Source of the DNA: C7867-001 sp049305795
GTDB taxonomy: Bacteria > Patescibacteriota > Minisyncoccia > Phycocordibacterales > Phycocordibacteraceae
DNA length: 64,000 nt
Reading direction: 5' to 3'
Assembly (NCBI GenBank): GCA_049305795.1
Contig: JBAQPM010000006.1
Location: forward strand, 62,001 to 126,000
Shown: piece after piece, positions 49,789-57,746 of the stretch
Layout of the letters: every line of letters starts with the position of its first letter
Position numbering within the stretch: the stretch's first letter is position 1
The notes under the pieces: generated by a model
What the model was told of the DNA's origin: nothing
Database searches by the model: none
What the model saw: only the letters and a program-made list of their open reading frames with translations
Position numbers and translations under genes: made by a program

Positions 49789-50436
49789 ATGCTGGTATTC
49801 ACTCTGGCTCTGGCGTCGGGCCTCCTGCAGGCCCTGGGGTATCTAGTTTACATTCGCAAGAGTCTCAGAAATGAGATCCAGCCGAACGCAAGTACGTGGT
49901 TCATGTTTGCCTATGGTACGGCCATTCTAACCGTACTTGAGTGGGATCGCGACGCCACGATATCTCTGCTCCTCTTGCCAATCGTGTGTGCAACCCTGAG
50001 CAATCGGGTTGCACTGCTCTGCTGGCAACAGGGAAGGATGAAGTGGCCTGAGAACTTTATCGACCGTTTCGCGTTCTTGGTCGACATCTTTCTCACCGCT
50101 GGCTATGTTCTGGCGTGGCTGCTCTCTTCTCGGGGATATATTTCCGAGGTAGAGCGTGAACGATTCGTTCTTGTGTTCTTGCTCTGCACGAATGCAAGTA
50201 CTCTGGTTTCCTTTGTGCCTCTGGTACGGGAAGCTCTTGTCAATCCAGGACATGAGCATCCGACGCCCTGGGCAATCTGGTCCACCGCATACGCAACCCT
50301 CGGGATCGTCACGATTCTTGAATTCGGATTTATGACGGAATTGCTCATCTACCCCGTCATGAACGCCGTCCTTCACGGATCCGTGGCAATCCTTGCCAGG
50401 CAGAAACCGGTCAGGGGAAACCCTTCCCTGACCTGA
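49789..50436 (+). CDS. Hypothetical membrane protein with internal duplication (PQ-loop-like)
   Basis: Protein of 215 residues, about six to seven membrane segments. Two regions look alike: LLQALGYLVYIRKSLR then STWFMFAYGTAILTVLE (residues about 12-51), and TLVSFVPLVREALV then TPWAIWSTAYATLGIVTILE (about 140-180). Each has a polar loop with Pro and an aromatic helix, as in PQ-loop/SWEET-type carriers, but the PQ pair itself is not clear. Strong promoter, GGGAGG site and terminator: a stand-alone unit. Confidence 0.65.
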   Translation: MLVFTLALASGLLQALGYLVYIRKSLRNEIQPNASTWFMFAYGTAILTVLEWDRDATISLLLLPIVCATLSNRVALLCWQQGRMKWPENFIDRFAFLVDIFLTAGYVLAWLLSSRGYISEVERERFVLVFLLCTNASTLVSFVPLVREALVNPGHEHPTPWAIWSTAYATLGIVTILEFGFMTELLIYPVMNAVLHGSVAILARQKPVRGNPSLT

Positions 50437-50446
50437 ACCCTACCTG

Positions 50447-50482
50447 CCCCCCGACTCTAGAGTCGGGGGGCTTTTTTATTTT
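50447..50482 (+). terminator. Intrinsic terminator
   Basis: Perfect 24-nt palindrome with arms CCCCCCGACTCT / AGAGTCGGGGGG, then CTTTTTTATTTT. A second hairpin GGTCAGGG / CCCTGACC overlaps the end of the gene just upstream. Confidence 0.93.
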
Positions 50483-50548
50483 ATATTTCCATTTAACTTT
50501 TCAGGTAGGTATGGTAGTTTGTGGGTAACGAGGCTAAATGAGAAAGAA

Positions 50549-51061
50549 ATGAAAAAGGCCCAACTCGCTATCAAGAAAAGTCCGATTCACGGATATGGAG
50601 TTTTTGCTCAACAATCTTTAAAAAAGGGTCAATTTATAAGTGAGCTTAAAGGGGCGCGGGTAGTATATGAATCAAAGATACTGGGCTTGAGTAATAGATA
50701 TCCTGATTGGATTGGAATAGGTAAAAATACTTGGATTGATCCTGTGGACGAATTTGAATATTTAAATCACTCCTGTAACCCGAATGCTGGTTTGAAAGGA
50801 AACCGTATTTTGAAACTTTATGCGTTACGAAATATCGCGGAAGGTGAAGAAATTACTATCGACTACGCTATCACCGAAGAAGATCCAGATTATTGTTTCG
50901 AGAATTTTGAACCAGAACATGAGTATTACCGACGGTTCGTAGGACCAATACAGACTCTTCCCAGAGATGTCTATGAGCGTTATCTACCATTTATCCCAGA
51001 ACGGTTTAAGAAAGTGTATGAAAATGAGATAGTATTAAAGGGAAAACATGGTAAAGAGTAA
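50549..51061 (+). CDS. SET-domain protein (predicted lysine methyltransferase)
   Basis: Protein of 170 residues with a SET fold: IHGYGVFAQQSLKKGQFI at the start, the cofactor motif YLNHSCNPNAG, and EGEEITIDYAI with the catalytic Tyr. Such proteins methylate lysine using S-adenosylmethionine; the bacterial target is unknown. The frame is open from TTG 50519; ATG 50549 fits the family start, but no ribosome site separates the two. Overlaps a small membrane ORF, forming an operon with a histidine kinase. Confidence 0.85.
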   Translation: MKKAQLAIKKSPIHGYGVFAQQSLKKGQFISELKGARVVYESKILGLSNRYPDWIGIGKNTWIDPVDEFEYLNHSCNPNAGLKGNRILKLYALRNIAEGEEITIDYAITEEDPDYCFENFEPEHEYYRRFVGPIQTLPRDVYERYLPFIPERFKKVYENEIVLKGKHGKE

Positions 51062-51227
51062 TCTGCTATTCGGAATATTTTCACTTGTCGCGCTCATGGC
51101 GATTATTGTTACGGGTTGGAGATTTTATCAAATATTTGTAGATCGCGATTACGCAATTTTCACTACGGAAGAAGAGATTGATTCTTTCAAAGAGGTAAAA
51201 TTCGGGTTCTTTTCTGAATATCTATGA
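51048..51227 (+). CDS. Small single-pass membrane protein between SET and kinase genes
   Basis: Protein of 59 residues: a short basic start, one membrane helix (LLFGIFSLVALMAIIVTGW), then an acidic tail (TTEEEIDSFKEVKFG). It overlaps the SET gene by 14 nt and its stop overlaps the kinase start (ATGA), so the three are translationally coupled. No family known; the coupling argues that it is real. Confidence 0.6.
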   Translation: MVKSNLLFGIFSLVALMAIIVTGWRFYQIFVDRDYAIFTTEEEIDSFKEVKFGFFSEYL

Positions 51228-52888
51228 TCGAAAGCTTAATAGCAGAATGTGCTTGGGGAACCGACCCGTATCTCATTTTTTCCGAAAATGTGTTTTCTCC
51301 CCTCATCTATTACTCGCACCTTACTCCCATACTCGTTTCACTTATATTAGGAACCTACATATTCGTAGCGAACAGGCGTCTCCTAATTAATAAGATCTTG
51401 TTTGCCATCACCATTATTCTTGGTATATGGCTTTTCCTCGACCTCATTCTTTGGGCAACTGACAGCATAGAAATGGTTATGTTTGCATGGTCAACGGTCA
51501 ATATGATCGAACCTTTTATTTATGCTGGGTTCGTTTATCTTGTTACTGTTTTTATAATTAACAAGGACGTTTCAACAAGGACAAAGATTCTCATTTCTCT
51601 TCCGTTACTCCCTGGTATTTTTGCAGCTACCAGTCAATGGAACGTTGCCGGCTTTAATCTCACCAACTGTGATCGTGAGGTTATAGAAGGTCCCATGACC
51701 TTCTATAATTATCTAATTGAGATTGGCTATGTATGTTGGATCATAGGCTTTGGAATATGGGCATGGTTTTCAAAAACCATAACCACGAAGAAAACTCAGT
51801 TTATCCCTCTCATTCTCGTTACACTTCTCCTCCTTCTTGGTTTTTCCTTCGGGAATATTGTCGGTAGTTTTTCTGAAGATTGGGCATTGGGACAATACGG
51901 ACTTTTTGTAATCCCAATATCCATCGGAGCTCTTTCGTACCTCATAATCCAGTTCCGTTTGATGGCAAAAAGTCAGATCATGGTGACCCAGATGTTAGTT
52001 ATAGGTCTCTGGATTGCTGTTGGAAGTATTTTCTTTATTCAAAACATCAGATATGTGCGTTGGATTGTAGTTCTAACACTTGTTTTCTTGGGAATCATTG
52101 GATATCTCCTGTTAAAAAGTTTCCGTGTTGAATTGGAGCAAAGAAAACAGATCGAAAAACTCGCAAAAGACCTTGAGGGAGCGAACAAACGCCTCAAGGA
52201 GCTTGACCAGCTAAAAAGCGAGTTCTTGTCGGTAGCTGCGCACCAATTGCGTGCGCCGCTCACGGCCATTCGCGGCTATACATCCCTTATCGAAGAAGGA
52301 AACTTTGGAGCTACGCCGGACACCATGAAAGAGCCCCTCGCCCGTATTATCGACTCGGCGCGCAACATGGCTAACTCAATTGAAGACTATCTTGACGTTT
52401 CGCGCATCGAACAGGGAAGAATGAAGTTTGAGTCGAGCAAGTTTGACCTGACCGACCTCGCACAAAAAGTCGTGGACGAGCTCGGGCCCGTCGCCACTCG
52501 CCGAAAACTCACGCTCTCGATGCAGCCTGCCGCCGAAATTTTCGTGACAGCTGATATAGGCAAAATAAAACAGGTGATGACAAACCTTGTCGACAATGCG
52601 ATTAAATACACCCAAGCAGGAAGTGTCACCATTTCAGTTGAAAAGAGAGACGCAGTCGCACGACTCATGGTTTCCGATACGGGCATCGGTATTCCTGCGG
52701 AAGAAATCCCCAATCTTTTCGACAAATTCACCCGCGCACGCGATGCAAACAAGGTGAACACCACCGGTACCGGCCTCGGCCTCTACGTCGCCCGCAAACT
52801 CATTGAGGGGCACAAAGGCAAGGTGTGGGTAGAGTCCGACGGCACAAATAAAGGCTCCCGCTTCATCTTCGAAATTCCTGCTGCTTGA
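51224..52888 (+). CDS. Membrane sensor histidine kinase
   Basis: Protein of 554 residues. About nine membrane helices in the first 300 residues form an unknown sensor region, followed by a short coiled coil (LEQRKQIEKLAKDLEGANKR), HisKA with the phospho-accepting His in SVAAHQLRAPLTAIRG, and HATPase with N box DNAIKYT, G1 DTGIGIP and G2 GTGLGLYV. There is no response regulator in the window, so it is an orphan kinase. Codon use changes from AT-rich (sensor half) to more GC-rich (kinase half) near 52200. Confidence 0.92.
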   Translation: MIESLIAECAWGTDPYLIFSENVFSPLIYYSHLTPILVSLILGTYIFVANRRLLINKILFAITIILGIWLFLDLILWATDSIEMVMFAWSTVNMIEPFIYAGFVYLVTVFIINKDVSTRTKILISLPLLPGIFAATSQWNVAGFNLTNCDREVIEGPMTFYNYLIEIGYVCWIIGFGIWAWFSKTITTKKTQFIPLILVTLLLLLGFSFGNIVGSFSEDWALGQYGLFVIPISIGALSYLIIQFRLMAKSQIMVTQMLVIGLWIAVGSIFFIQNIRYVRWIVVLTLVFLGIIGYLLLKSFRVELEQRKQIEKLAKDLEGANKRLKELDQLKSEFLSVAAHQLRAPLTAIRGYTSLIEEGNFGATPDTMKEPLARIIDSARNMANSIEDYLDVSRIEQGRMKFESSKFDLTDLAQKVVDELGPVATRRKLTLSMQPAAEIFVTADIGKIKQVMTNLVDNAIKYTQAGSVTISVEKRDAVARLMVSDTGIGIPAEEIPNLFDKFTRARDANKVNTTGTGLGLYVARKLIEGHKGKVWVESDGTNKGSRFIFEIPAA

Positions 52889-52952
52889 GGGAAAATATTC
52901 ACACAAACAGTTAACTTTTCAGCAATCTTACGTAAATGCTAAAATTGGATAG

Positions 52953-53513
52953 ATGAAAAAGGTTTGGGATGTGTATTTAGATGCCACGAAGAATAAAGGA
53001 CCGCATTCGCTACTCAAGGAAGCACTTTTATATGTCAAAGGTACGAAGGCTCTCGATGTAGGCGCCGGCGCCTTTCGCGATACGAATTACCTTATTGAAA
53101 ACGGATTTACTGTCACCGCGATTGATGCCAACGAAGGAATTTTAAAATACGCCCCTGAAAAAGCCGAAGTACGTATCATATCGTTCGATACCTACGAATT
53201 TCCAATACATACATTTGACCTTATCAATGCGCAATACGCATTGCCGTTCAACCAACCAGAAACCTTTATTAAAATGTTTTCTGAATTGAAAAACTCACTC
53301 AAAAATGGCGGAGTGTTTGCTGGTCAATTTTTTGGAAGCGAGGATGGATGGGCAGGCAATCCACACATGACCTTTCATATAGAAAACGAAGTGAGAGAAC
53401 TGTTAAAGCCTTTACATATTTTAAGTTTTAAAGAACAAAAGGAATATGGTAAGACCGCCGTAGGTGATGAAAAATTCTGGCATGTATTCCATATAATTGC
53501 ATCTAAAAACTAG
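52953..53513 (+). CDS. Class I SAM-dependent methyltransferase
   Basis: Protein of 186 residues with a Rossmann methyltransferase fold: motif I ALDVGAGAFRDTNYL, motif II TVTAIDANEGIL, then FDLINAQYALPFNQP. It resembles TehB-like small methyltransferases; substrate unknown. TAAAAT (52940-52945) ends 7 nt before the ATG. Confidence 0.85.
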   Translation: MKKVWDVYLDATKNKGPHSLLKEALLYVKGTKALDVGAGAFRDTNYLIENGFTVTAIDANEGILKYAPEKAEVRIISFDTYEFPIHTFDLINAQYALPFNQPETFIKMFSELKNSLKNGGVFAGQFFGSEDGWAGNPHMTFHIENEVRELLKPLHILSFKEQKEYGKTAVGDEKFWHVFHIIASKN

Positions 53514-53554
53514 ATACCAGGATGGCCCGTTTCCTATAGTACAATCATACAAAC

Positions 53555-54595
53555 ATGAAAAATATGGTCCTTTTGCCGAAACTAAAAAAGGGCGACAAGG
53601 TCGCAATTCTTTCACCCTCATTTGCTGCACCAGGAAAATGGCCCCATATGCACAACCTCGGGCTTGCCCGCATACGTGATGTGTTCGGATTTGAAGCAGT
53701 GGAATTTCCAACCACAAGAAAACTCGGCGCAAGCACAGAAGAACGGGCGAAAGATCTCATCGCTGCATTTGAGGATCCAGAAATCAAAGCAGTTATTGCC
53801 TCAATCGGTGGGAACGATCAGGTGACCTACATAAAAAATCTTCCGCTTGAACCATTTCTGAAAAATCCGAAACCTTTTTTTGGATTTAGCGATAATACGC
53901 ATTTTGAAAACTTCCTATGGCGAAGTGGCATTCCGTCTTATTATGGTGGATCTCTTTTTACACAGTTTGCCATGCAAAAACGCATGGACCCATTTACTGT
54001 TGAATACCTCAATCATGCATTTTTTGACGAGGGAGAATTTGAACTACGTTCAGCTGAAACATATAACGACATGGGATTAAACTGGGGAGATCCAGATACC
54101 GTCAACCAAGAACGAGTGTACGAAGAAAACGAGGGGTGGTATTGGAATGGGATCGAAAACACAGAGGGTATTACCTGGGGAGGCTGTCTCGAATCCATTG
54201 ATGAATTACTCCGTCACAATGTCGCCATTCCATTGCTCGAAGAATTTGAGAACGTCGTACTTTTTACCGAAACTTCGGAGGAAATCCCTTCGGCGGAATA
54301 TGTACACCGAGTATATCGCGCGCTCGGAGAGCGCGGAATTCTTAAACGTATTCGAGGTGTACTTGTAGGTAGAGCAAAAGCCTGGGAATTTGATAAACCG
54401 CTTTCAATTGAAGAAAAACGTGTATACCGTGAAAACCAACGCAAAACTATCCTTGAAACTGTACGGCAATATAACGAAGCAGTGCCCGTTATTCAAAACA
54501 TAGACATTGGACACACCGACCCACAAATTCCACTTCCATTTGGCAGCAAAATAAGAATTGATTCAATCACAAATAAAATTTTTGCGAACTTTTAA
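53555..54595 (+). CDS. S66-family peptidase (LD-carboxypeptidase / MccF-like)
   Basis: Protein of 346 residues of the LdcA/MccF family. LdcA trims the terminal D-Ala from murein tetrapeptides in recycling; MccF degrades microcin C. Seen: DKVAILSPSFAAPG start, nucleophile Ser in FFGFSDNTHFENF, Glu in WGGCLESI, His in IDIGHTDPQIPLPFG. The sequence is nearer MccF-like members in length; which role applies cannot be told. TACAAT (53540-53545) ends 9 nt before the ATG. Confidence 0.88.
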   Translation: MKNMVLLPKLKKGDKVAILSPSFAAPGKWPHMHNLGLARIRDVFGFEAVEFPTTRKLGASTEERAKDLIAAFEDPEIKAVIASIGGNDQVTYIKNLPLEPFLKNPKPFFGFSDNTHFENFLWRSGIPSYYGGSLFTQFAMQKRMDPFTVEYLNHAFFDEGEFELRSAETYNDMGLNWGDPDTVNQERVYEENEGWYWNGIENTEGITWGGCLESIDELLRHNVAIPLLEEFENVVLFTETSEEIPSAEYVHRVYRALGERGILKRIRGVLVGRAKAWEFDKPLSIEEKRVYRENQRKTILETVRQYNEAVPVIQNIDIGHTDPQIPLPFGSKIRIDSITNKIFANF

Positions 54596-54659
54596 CATAG
54601 CCCCTCAGATTTCAGCACATGAGGTATACTAAGAGATATATTGGAGCTTTTGATTATCT

Positions 54660-55307
54660 ATGAAACCATCACGTAATTTTGTTTTGCCGATCGCGCTTTC
54701 GGGGGTTCTTGTCGTCCTTATCGGAGCTTACTTTATGTTCCAGGGTACTGGAACTCCAAGCATTCCAAACGAAGTGGCGACAACGACTCAAACGGGAGCC
54801 ACAACCACTGACCAAACTCCCGCTACCACAACTCCCAAACCGGTTGCACCGGCCGCCCCAAGCACTGGAGGAGCCGCAAAGCCTGTAGTGAGCCCAATAA
54901 AGGTCACCCAGAGCGATTCGTTCAAGGTTTCAGTTGATACGAAAAATTTAAGCGTGGGTAGCACCTTTCCAAAAATTTCAATGGAACTTCCTCCGGGAAG
55001 TAACGAAAAAGTTTTGGTGATGTCGCTTAAACCATCCCCCTCATCTCCAACCTCACGCACAGGAATATTGCTTACGACCACGATAAACACCTCTGATACG
55101 GCATACAGCGTTGTGGGACTCAAACTCAAAACAGCGACTGATCCTGCAACGGGAGAAAAATTCTCAATAACCGCCGGCACCTACGTGCTTGAAACCGACC
55201 TTTGGGACAAAACACCGTTTCTGATGGGTGGAGTATATGGAAACTTTGCCGGCAACAATGGCACGGGAGTGGTAAGTGTTCCATTTACGATCTCAGCGGC
55301 ACCGTAA
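54660..55307 (+). CDS. Hypothetical membrane-anchored protein with Thr/Pro linker
   Basis: Protein of 215 residues: N-terminal anchor (about 7-27), a low-complexity Thr/Pro/Ala linker (about 38-75), then a beta-rich extracytoplasmic domain (KVTQSDSFKVSVD to VPFTISAAP). No known family. A TATACT box lies about 40 nt upstream (near 54622) with GGAG between it and the ATG. tyrS follows after 14 nt. Confidence 0.65.
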   Translation: MKPSRNFVLPIALSGVLVVLIGAYFMFQGTGTPSIPNEVATTTQTGATTTDQTPATTTPKPVAPAAPSTGGAAKPVVSPIKVTQSDSFKVSVDTKNLSVGSTFPKISMELPPGSNEKVLVMSLKPSPSSPTSRTGILLTTTINTSDTAYSVVGLKLKTATDPATGEKFSITAGTYVLETDLWDKTPFLMGGVYGNFAGNNGTGVVSVPFTISAAP

Positions 55308-55321
55308 ACAAAGTCGAATCC

Positions 55322-56575
55322 ATGAACCTGAGCGAAGAACTAAAAGCACGAGGGCTCATAGAACACTCTTCCGCGGACGTGGAGAAAATTCTTTCGACAC
55401 CACGCACGGTTTATATCGGGTCTGATCCGACGGCAGACTCACTTCACGTGGGACATTTGGCATGGATTCTTTTGATGCGTCGATTGGGCGAAGCGGGGCA
55501 TAAACTCATATTCCTCATTGGTGGTGGAACCGGCATGATCGGTGACCCGAAAGAAAAAGGAGAGCGGCCTATGCTTGACGAAAGAACGGTTTCCGCAAAT
55601 ACCAAAGCCCTCAAGGCGCAATTGAAAGGAATACTTGGTCGAACGCCTTTTCGTATGGTCGACAACGCAGACTGGCTTATGAAAGAACGTTTGGTGCCGT
55701 TTTTGCGTGAGGTTGGAAAACATTTTACCGTAAACGACCTTGTAAAAAGAGACACCATTCGCCGCCGCCTTGAAACTCCTGACGAAAGCATTTCATACAC
55801 GGAATTTACCTATGCACTTTTGCAAGGTTTTGATTATTTCACCCTTCACCAAAAATACGGTGTTGATGTACAGATAGGAGGCTCTGACCAGTGGACGAAC
55901 ATTCTTTCAGGCGTCGACCTCATTCGAAAACGACTTCAAAAAGAGGTGTACGCGCTCGGCATGCCTCTTGTAACAGACTCAACCGGCAAAAAATTCGGAA
56001 AGTCAGAAGGGAATGCCGTGTGGCTTGATGCTAAAAAGACTTCGCCCTTTAAGTTTTACCAATTCTGGATCAATTTGCCTGATGGGGGAATTGAGAAATA
56101 CCTGAAGATGTATACTTTTATGCCGCTCCAGGAAATTGAACTTTTGATGGAACTGCACCGCCGCAACCCCGGTGAGCGACAGGCACAAGAGACGCTTGCC
56201 CGACTAGTGACTGAAATCGTGCATGGTCCGGCTGCTGTGGCGCAAGTCGTGGCTGCGACCGACGCGCTTTTTGGAGGCCGTGCATTCTCGGAACTTGCAA
56301 GAGAAGAGCGAGAAGTAGCTCTTGCTGAAGCTCCTTCTTTTACCGTTTCAAAAAAAGAAATTGAAACAGGCTATGCGCTCACGGACATGTTGGTTGCGGG
56401 TGGCCTCACCACTTCAAAATCCGAGGCACGCAGGCTTATTGAGGCAAAGGGAATAAGTATAAATGCCTTTCAGGTTCCGAATCCTGATCACCAAATGGGT
56501 CTTGGTGACTTTCCAGGTGGTTTTGCCTTGGTGCGTAAAGGCAAAAAAGACACCCTTGTTCTCGTTTTGAGATAG
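55322..56575 (+). CDS. tyrS: Tyrosyl-tRNA synthetase
   Basis: Charges tRNA-Tyr. 417 residues: class I motif ADSLHVGHLAWILLM, KMSKS-like KKFGKSEGNAVWLD, and a C-terminal S4 RNA-binding domain (ALTDMLVAGGLTTSKSEARR). ATG 55322 is chosen over the frame start at 55202, which overlaps the previous gene. The tRNA-Tyr gene lies 29 nt after the stop, an unusual pairing of enzyme and substrate. No T-box leader. Confidence 0.96.
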   Translation: MNLSEELKARGLIEHSSADVEKILSTPRTVYIGSDPTADSLHVGHLAWILLMRRLGEAGHKLIFLIGGGTGMIGDPKEKGERPMLDERTVSANTKALKAQLKGILGRTPFRMVDNADWLMKERLVPFLREVGKHFTVNDLVKRDTIRRRLETPDESISYTEFTYALLQGFDYFTLHQKYGVDVQIGGSDQWTNILSGVDLIRKRLQKEVYALGMPLVTDSTGKKFGKSEGNAVWLDAKKTSPFKFYQFWINLPDGGIEKYLKMYTFMPLQEIELLMELHRRNPGERQAQETLARLVTEIVHGPAAVAQVVAATDALFGGRAFSELAREEREVALAEAPSFTVSKKEIETGYALTDMLVAGGLTTSKSEARRLIEAKGISINAFQVPNPDHQMGLGDFPGGFALVRKGKKDTLVLVLR

Positions 56576-56604
56576 GAGCAATATCCCTTATACTCGGGCC
56601 TATT

Positions 56605-56687
56605 GCGTCGGTGGTAGAGTGGTCAATTACAACAGGCTGTAAACCTGTCGGCTTCGGCCTACGGAGGTTCGAATCCTCCCCGGCGCA
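56605..56687 (+). tRNA. tRNA-Tyr (anticodon GUA)
   Basis: Class II tRNA of 83 nt: acceptor GCGTCGG / CCGGCGC, anticodon stem ACAGG/CCTGT around CTGTAAA giving GUA, long variable arm CGGCTTCGGCCTACG region, T-arm GGAGGTTCGAATCCTCC, discriminator A. Confidence 0.95.
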
Positions 56688-56692
56688 CAAAT

Positions 56693-56731
56693 AAAATCCC
56701 TCGCATCAGAAATGGTGCGAGGGATTTTTCT
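56693..56731 (+). terminator. Terminator after tRNA-Tyr
   Basis: Perfect 13-bp stem AAAATCCCTCGCA / TGCGAGGGATTTT followed by TTC; may also serve the convergent minus-strand gene. Confidence 0.9.
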
Positions 56732-56746
56732 GAGAATTGGAAAATA

Positions 56747-57124
56747 CTACCTTCCCGCAACGTTCATCTCGGCGGGAATTTGTGCCGACGTCGGCGGGAG
56801 AATGATGCAATATATCGCCGTGCCATTTTCGGGAAAGCACGCGTGTGCTTGACCGTCGATGTTTGTGTTCTTGAGGACCTTTTGCGGATCAACGGGAATC
56901 CATTCCCCCTTAATGAACACTGAGCCCCAGGCCCCGCCGCTTGCCCTGTAGGGAACAGGTTGACAATCTTTATCACTACAGCAAGACAGACTAGTGTCCG
57001 GCCGCACCAGATCACGATACTGGTCATGGTGTTTTGAATGTTCGGCCGGATCTGCTGCCCAAGAAATAGGCATGGATTGGAAAACGAAGAAAAGAACGAG
57101 CAGGGCAGAAAACAGTCTGTACAT
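56747..57124 (-). CDS. Small secreted Cys-rich protein (alphaproteobacteria-like family)
   Basis: Protein of 125 residues. Signal peptide LFSALLVLFFVFQSMPISWA with predicted cut before ADPAEH. The mature part has DTSLSCCSDKDCQPVPYRA, GEWIPVDPQKVLKN, DGQAHACFPENGTAIYCI: five Cys, likely disulfide-bonded. From memory this layout (His-rich start, SCC..DC, WxPVxPxKV, DGxxHxC) is that of a small secreted family common in Rhizobiales. On the minus strand CAGGAGG lies 5 nt before ATG 57124; the frame start at 57187 is less likely. Confidence 0.72.
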   Translation of the reverse strand: MYRLFSALLVLFFVFQSMPISWAADPAEHSKHHDQYRDLVRPDTSLSCCSDKDCQPVPYRASGGAWGSVFIKGEWIPVDPQKVLKNTNIDGQAHACFPENGTAIYCIILPPTSAQIPAEMNVAGR

Positions 57125-57194
57125 GAGAACCTCCTGTTTTATGGGTTGCTGTAAAGGGAACCATACAACTTTCTTCAAGGTCCGCAACAGTTCA

Positions 57195-57223
57195 TTGACG
57201 ATTCAGTATAATCGAGTTAGAAT
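57195..57223 (+). promoter_or_regulatory. Sigma-70-type promoter
   Basis: TTGACG (57195-57200), 17-nt spacer, TAGAAT (57218-57223), giving a leader of about 60 nt for the 57292 gene. It lies in the divergent region with the secreted protein gene. Confidence 0.65.
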
Positions 57224-57291
57224 ATATACAGACCCCTAGCAGATGAACTGATTGGGGCGTTGTTATTTGCGTAACCGAAAGGGTTGCAGAG

Positions 57292-57690
57292 ATGTTTAAG
57301 ATATTTAAACTGAATAAATTGCGGATCGACTACCGCGATCCAAAGTTCGCAAAATATTCGCGTATTCGGCTCGATAAAGAAGGGGGTCGGTACGTGGTCG
57401 AACTATACAGCGAGAAACTTATTTCTCCGCCTGAAATTATACGGCGAGCGGTTCTTGAAACGGGACAGCCGGTACCGTGGCTGCAAGGTGAATTCATTTA
57501 CCTCGTGGTTTTAAATAAATTGCGAGAGGAACCTTCAGTCGAAATGTTGGTGCTGGGTCGTAGACCCTGCCAAGACCCAACCAAGTTCGGCAATCCCTTC
57601 GTCTGCGAATACGTAAAGAGGGGAAAGAGTCGGCTCCTTCCGCTCGCGCTTTGGAAGGCGCTGCGAGCCAAAAAAGAAATAATTGAGTAA
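57292..57690 (+). CDS. Hypothetical basic protein (stand-alone cassette)
   Basis: Protein of 132 residues, rich in Lys/Arg, no domain recognised (MFKIFKLNKLRIDYRDPKFA ...; VLGRRPCQDPTKFGNPF). Own promoter and strong terminator; the ribosome site is weak (AAAGGG about 9 nt before the ATG). The stop codon is in a perfect 20-nt palindrome, AATTGAGTAATTACTCAATT (57681-57700). Confidence 0.6.
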   Translation: MFKIFKLNKLRIDYRDPKFAKYSRIRLDKEGGRYVVELYSEKLISPPEIIRRAVLETGQPVPWLQGEFIYLVVLNKLREEPSVEMLVLGRRPCQDPTKFGNPFVCEYVKRGKSRLLPLALWKALRAKKEIIE

Positions 57691-57701
57691 TTACTCAATT
57701 C

Positions 57702-57735
57702 GGGACCGCGACGTTTCGTCGCGGTCCCATTGTTT
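57702..57735 (+). terminator. Intrinsic terminator
   Basis: Perfect 11-bp stem GGGACCGCGAC / GTCGCGGTCCC with loop GTTTC, then ATTGTTTAT. Confidence 0.88.
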
Positions 57736-57746
57736 ATGCTATCTTT

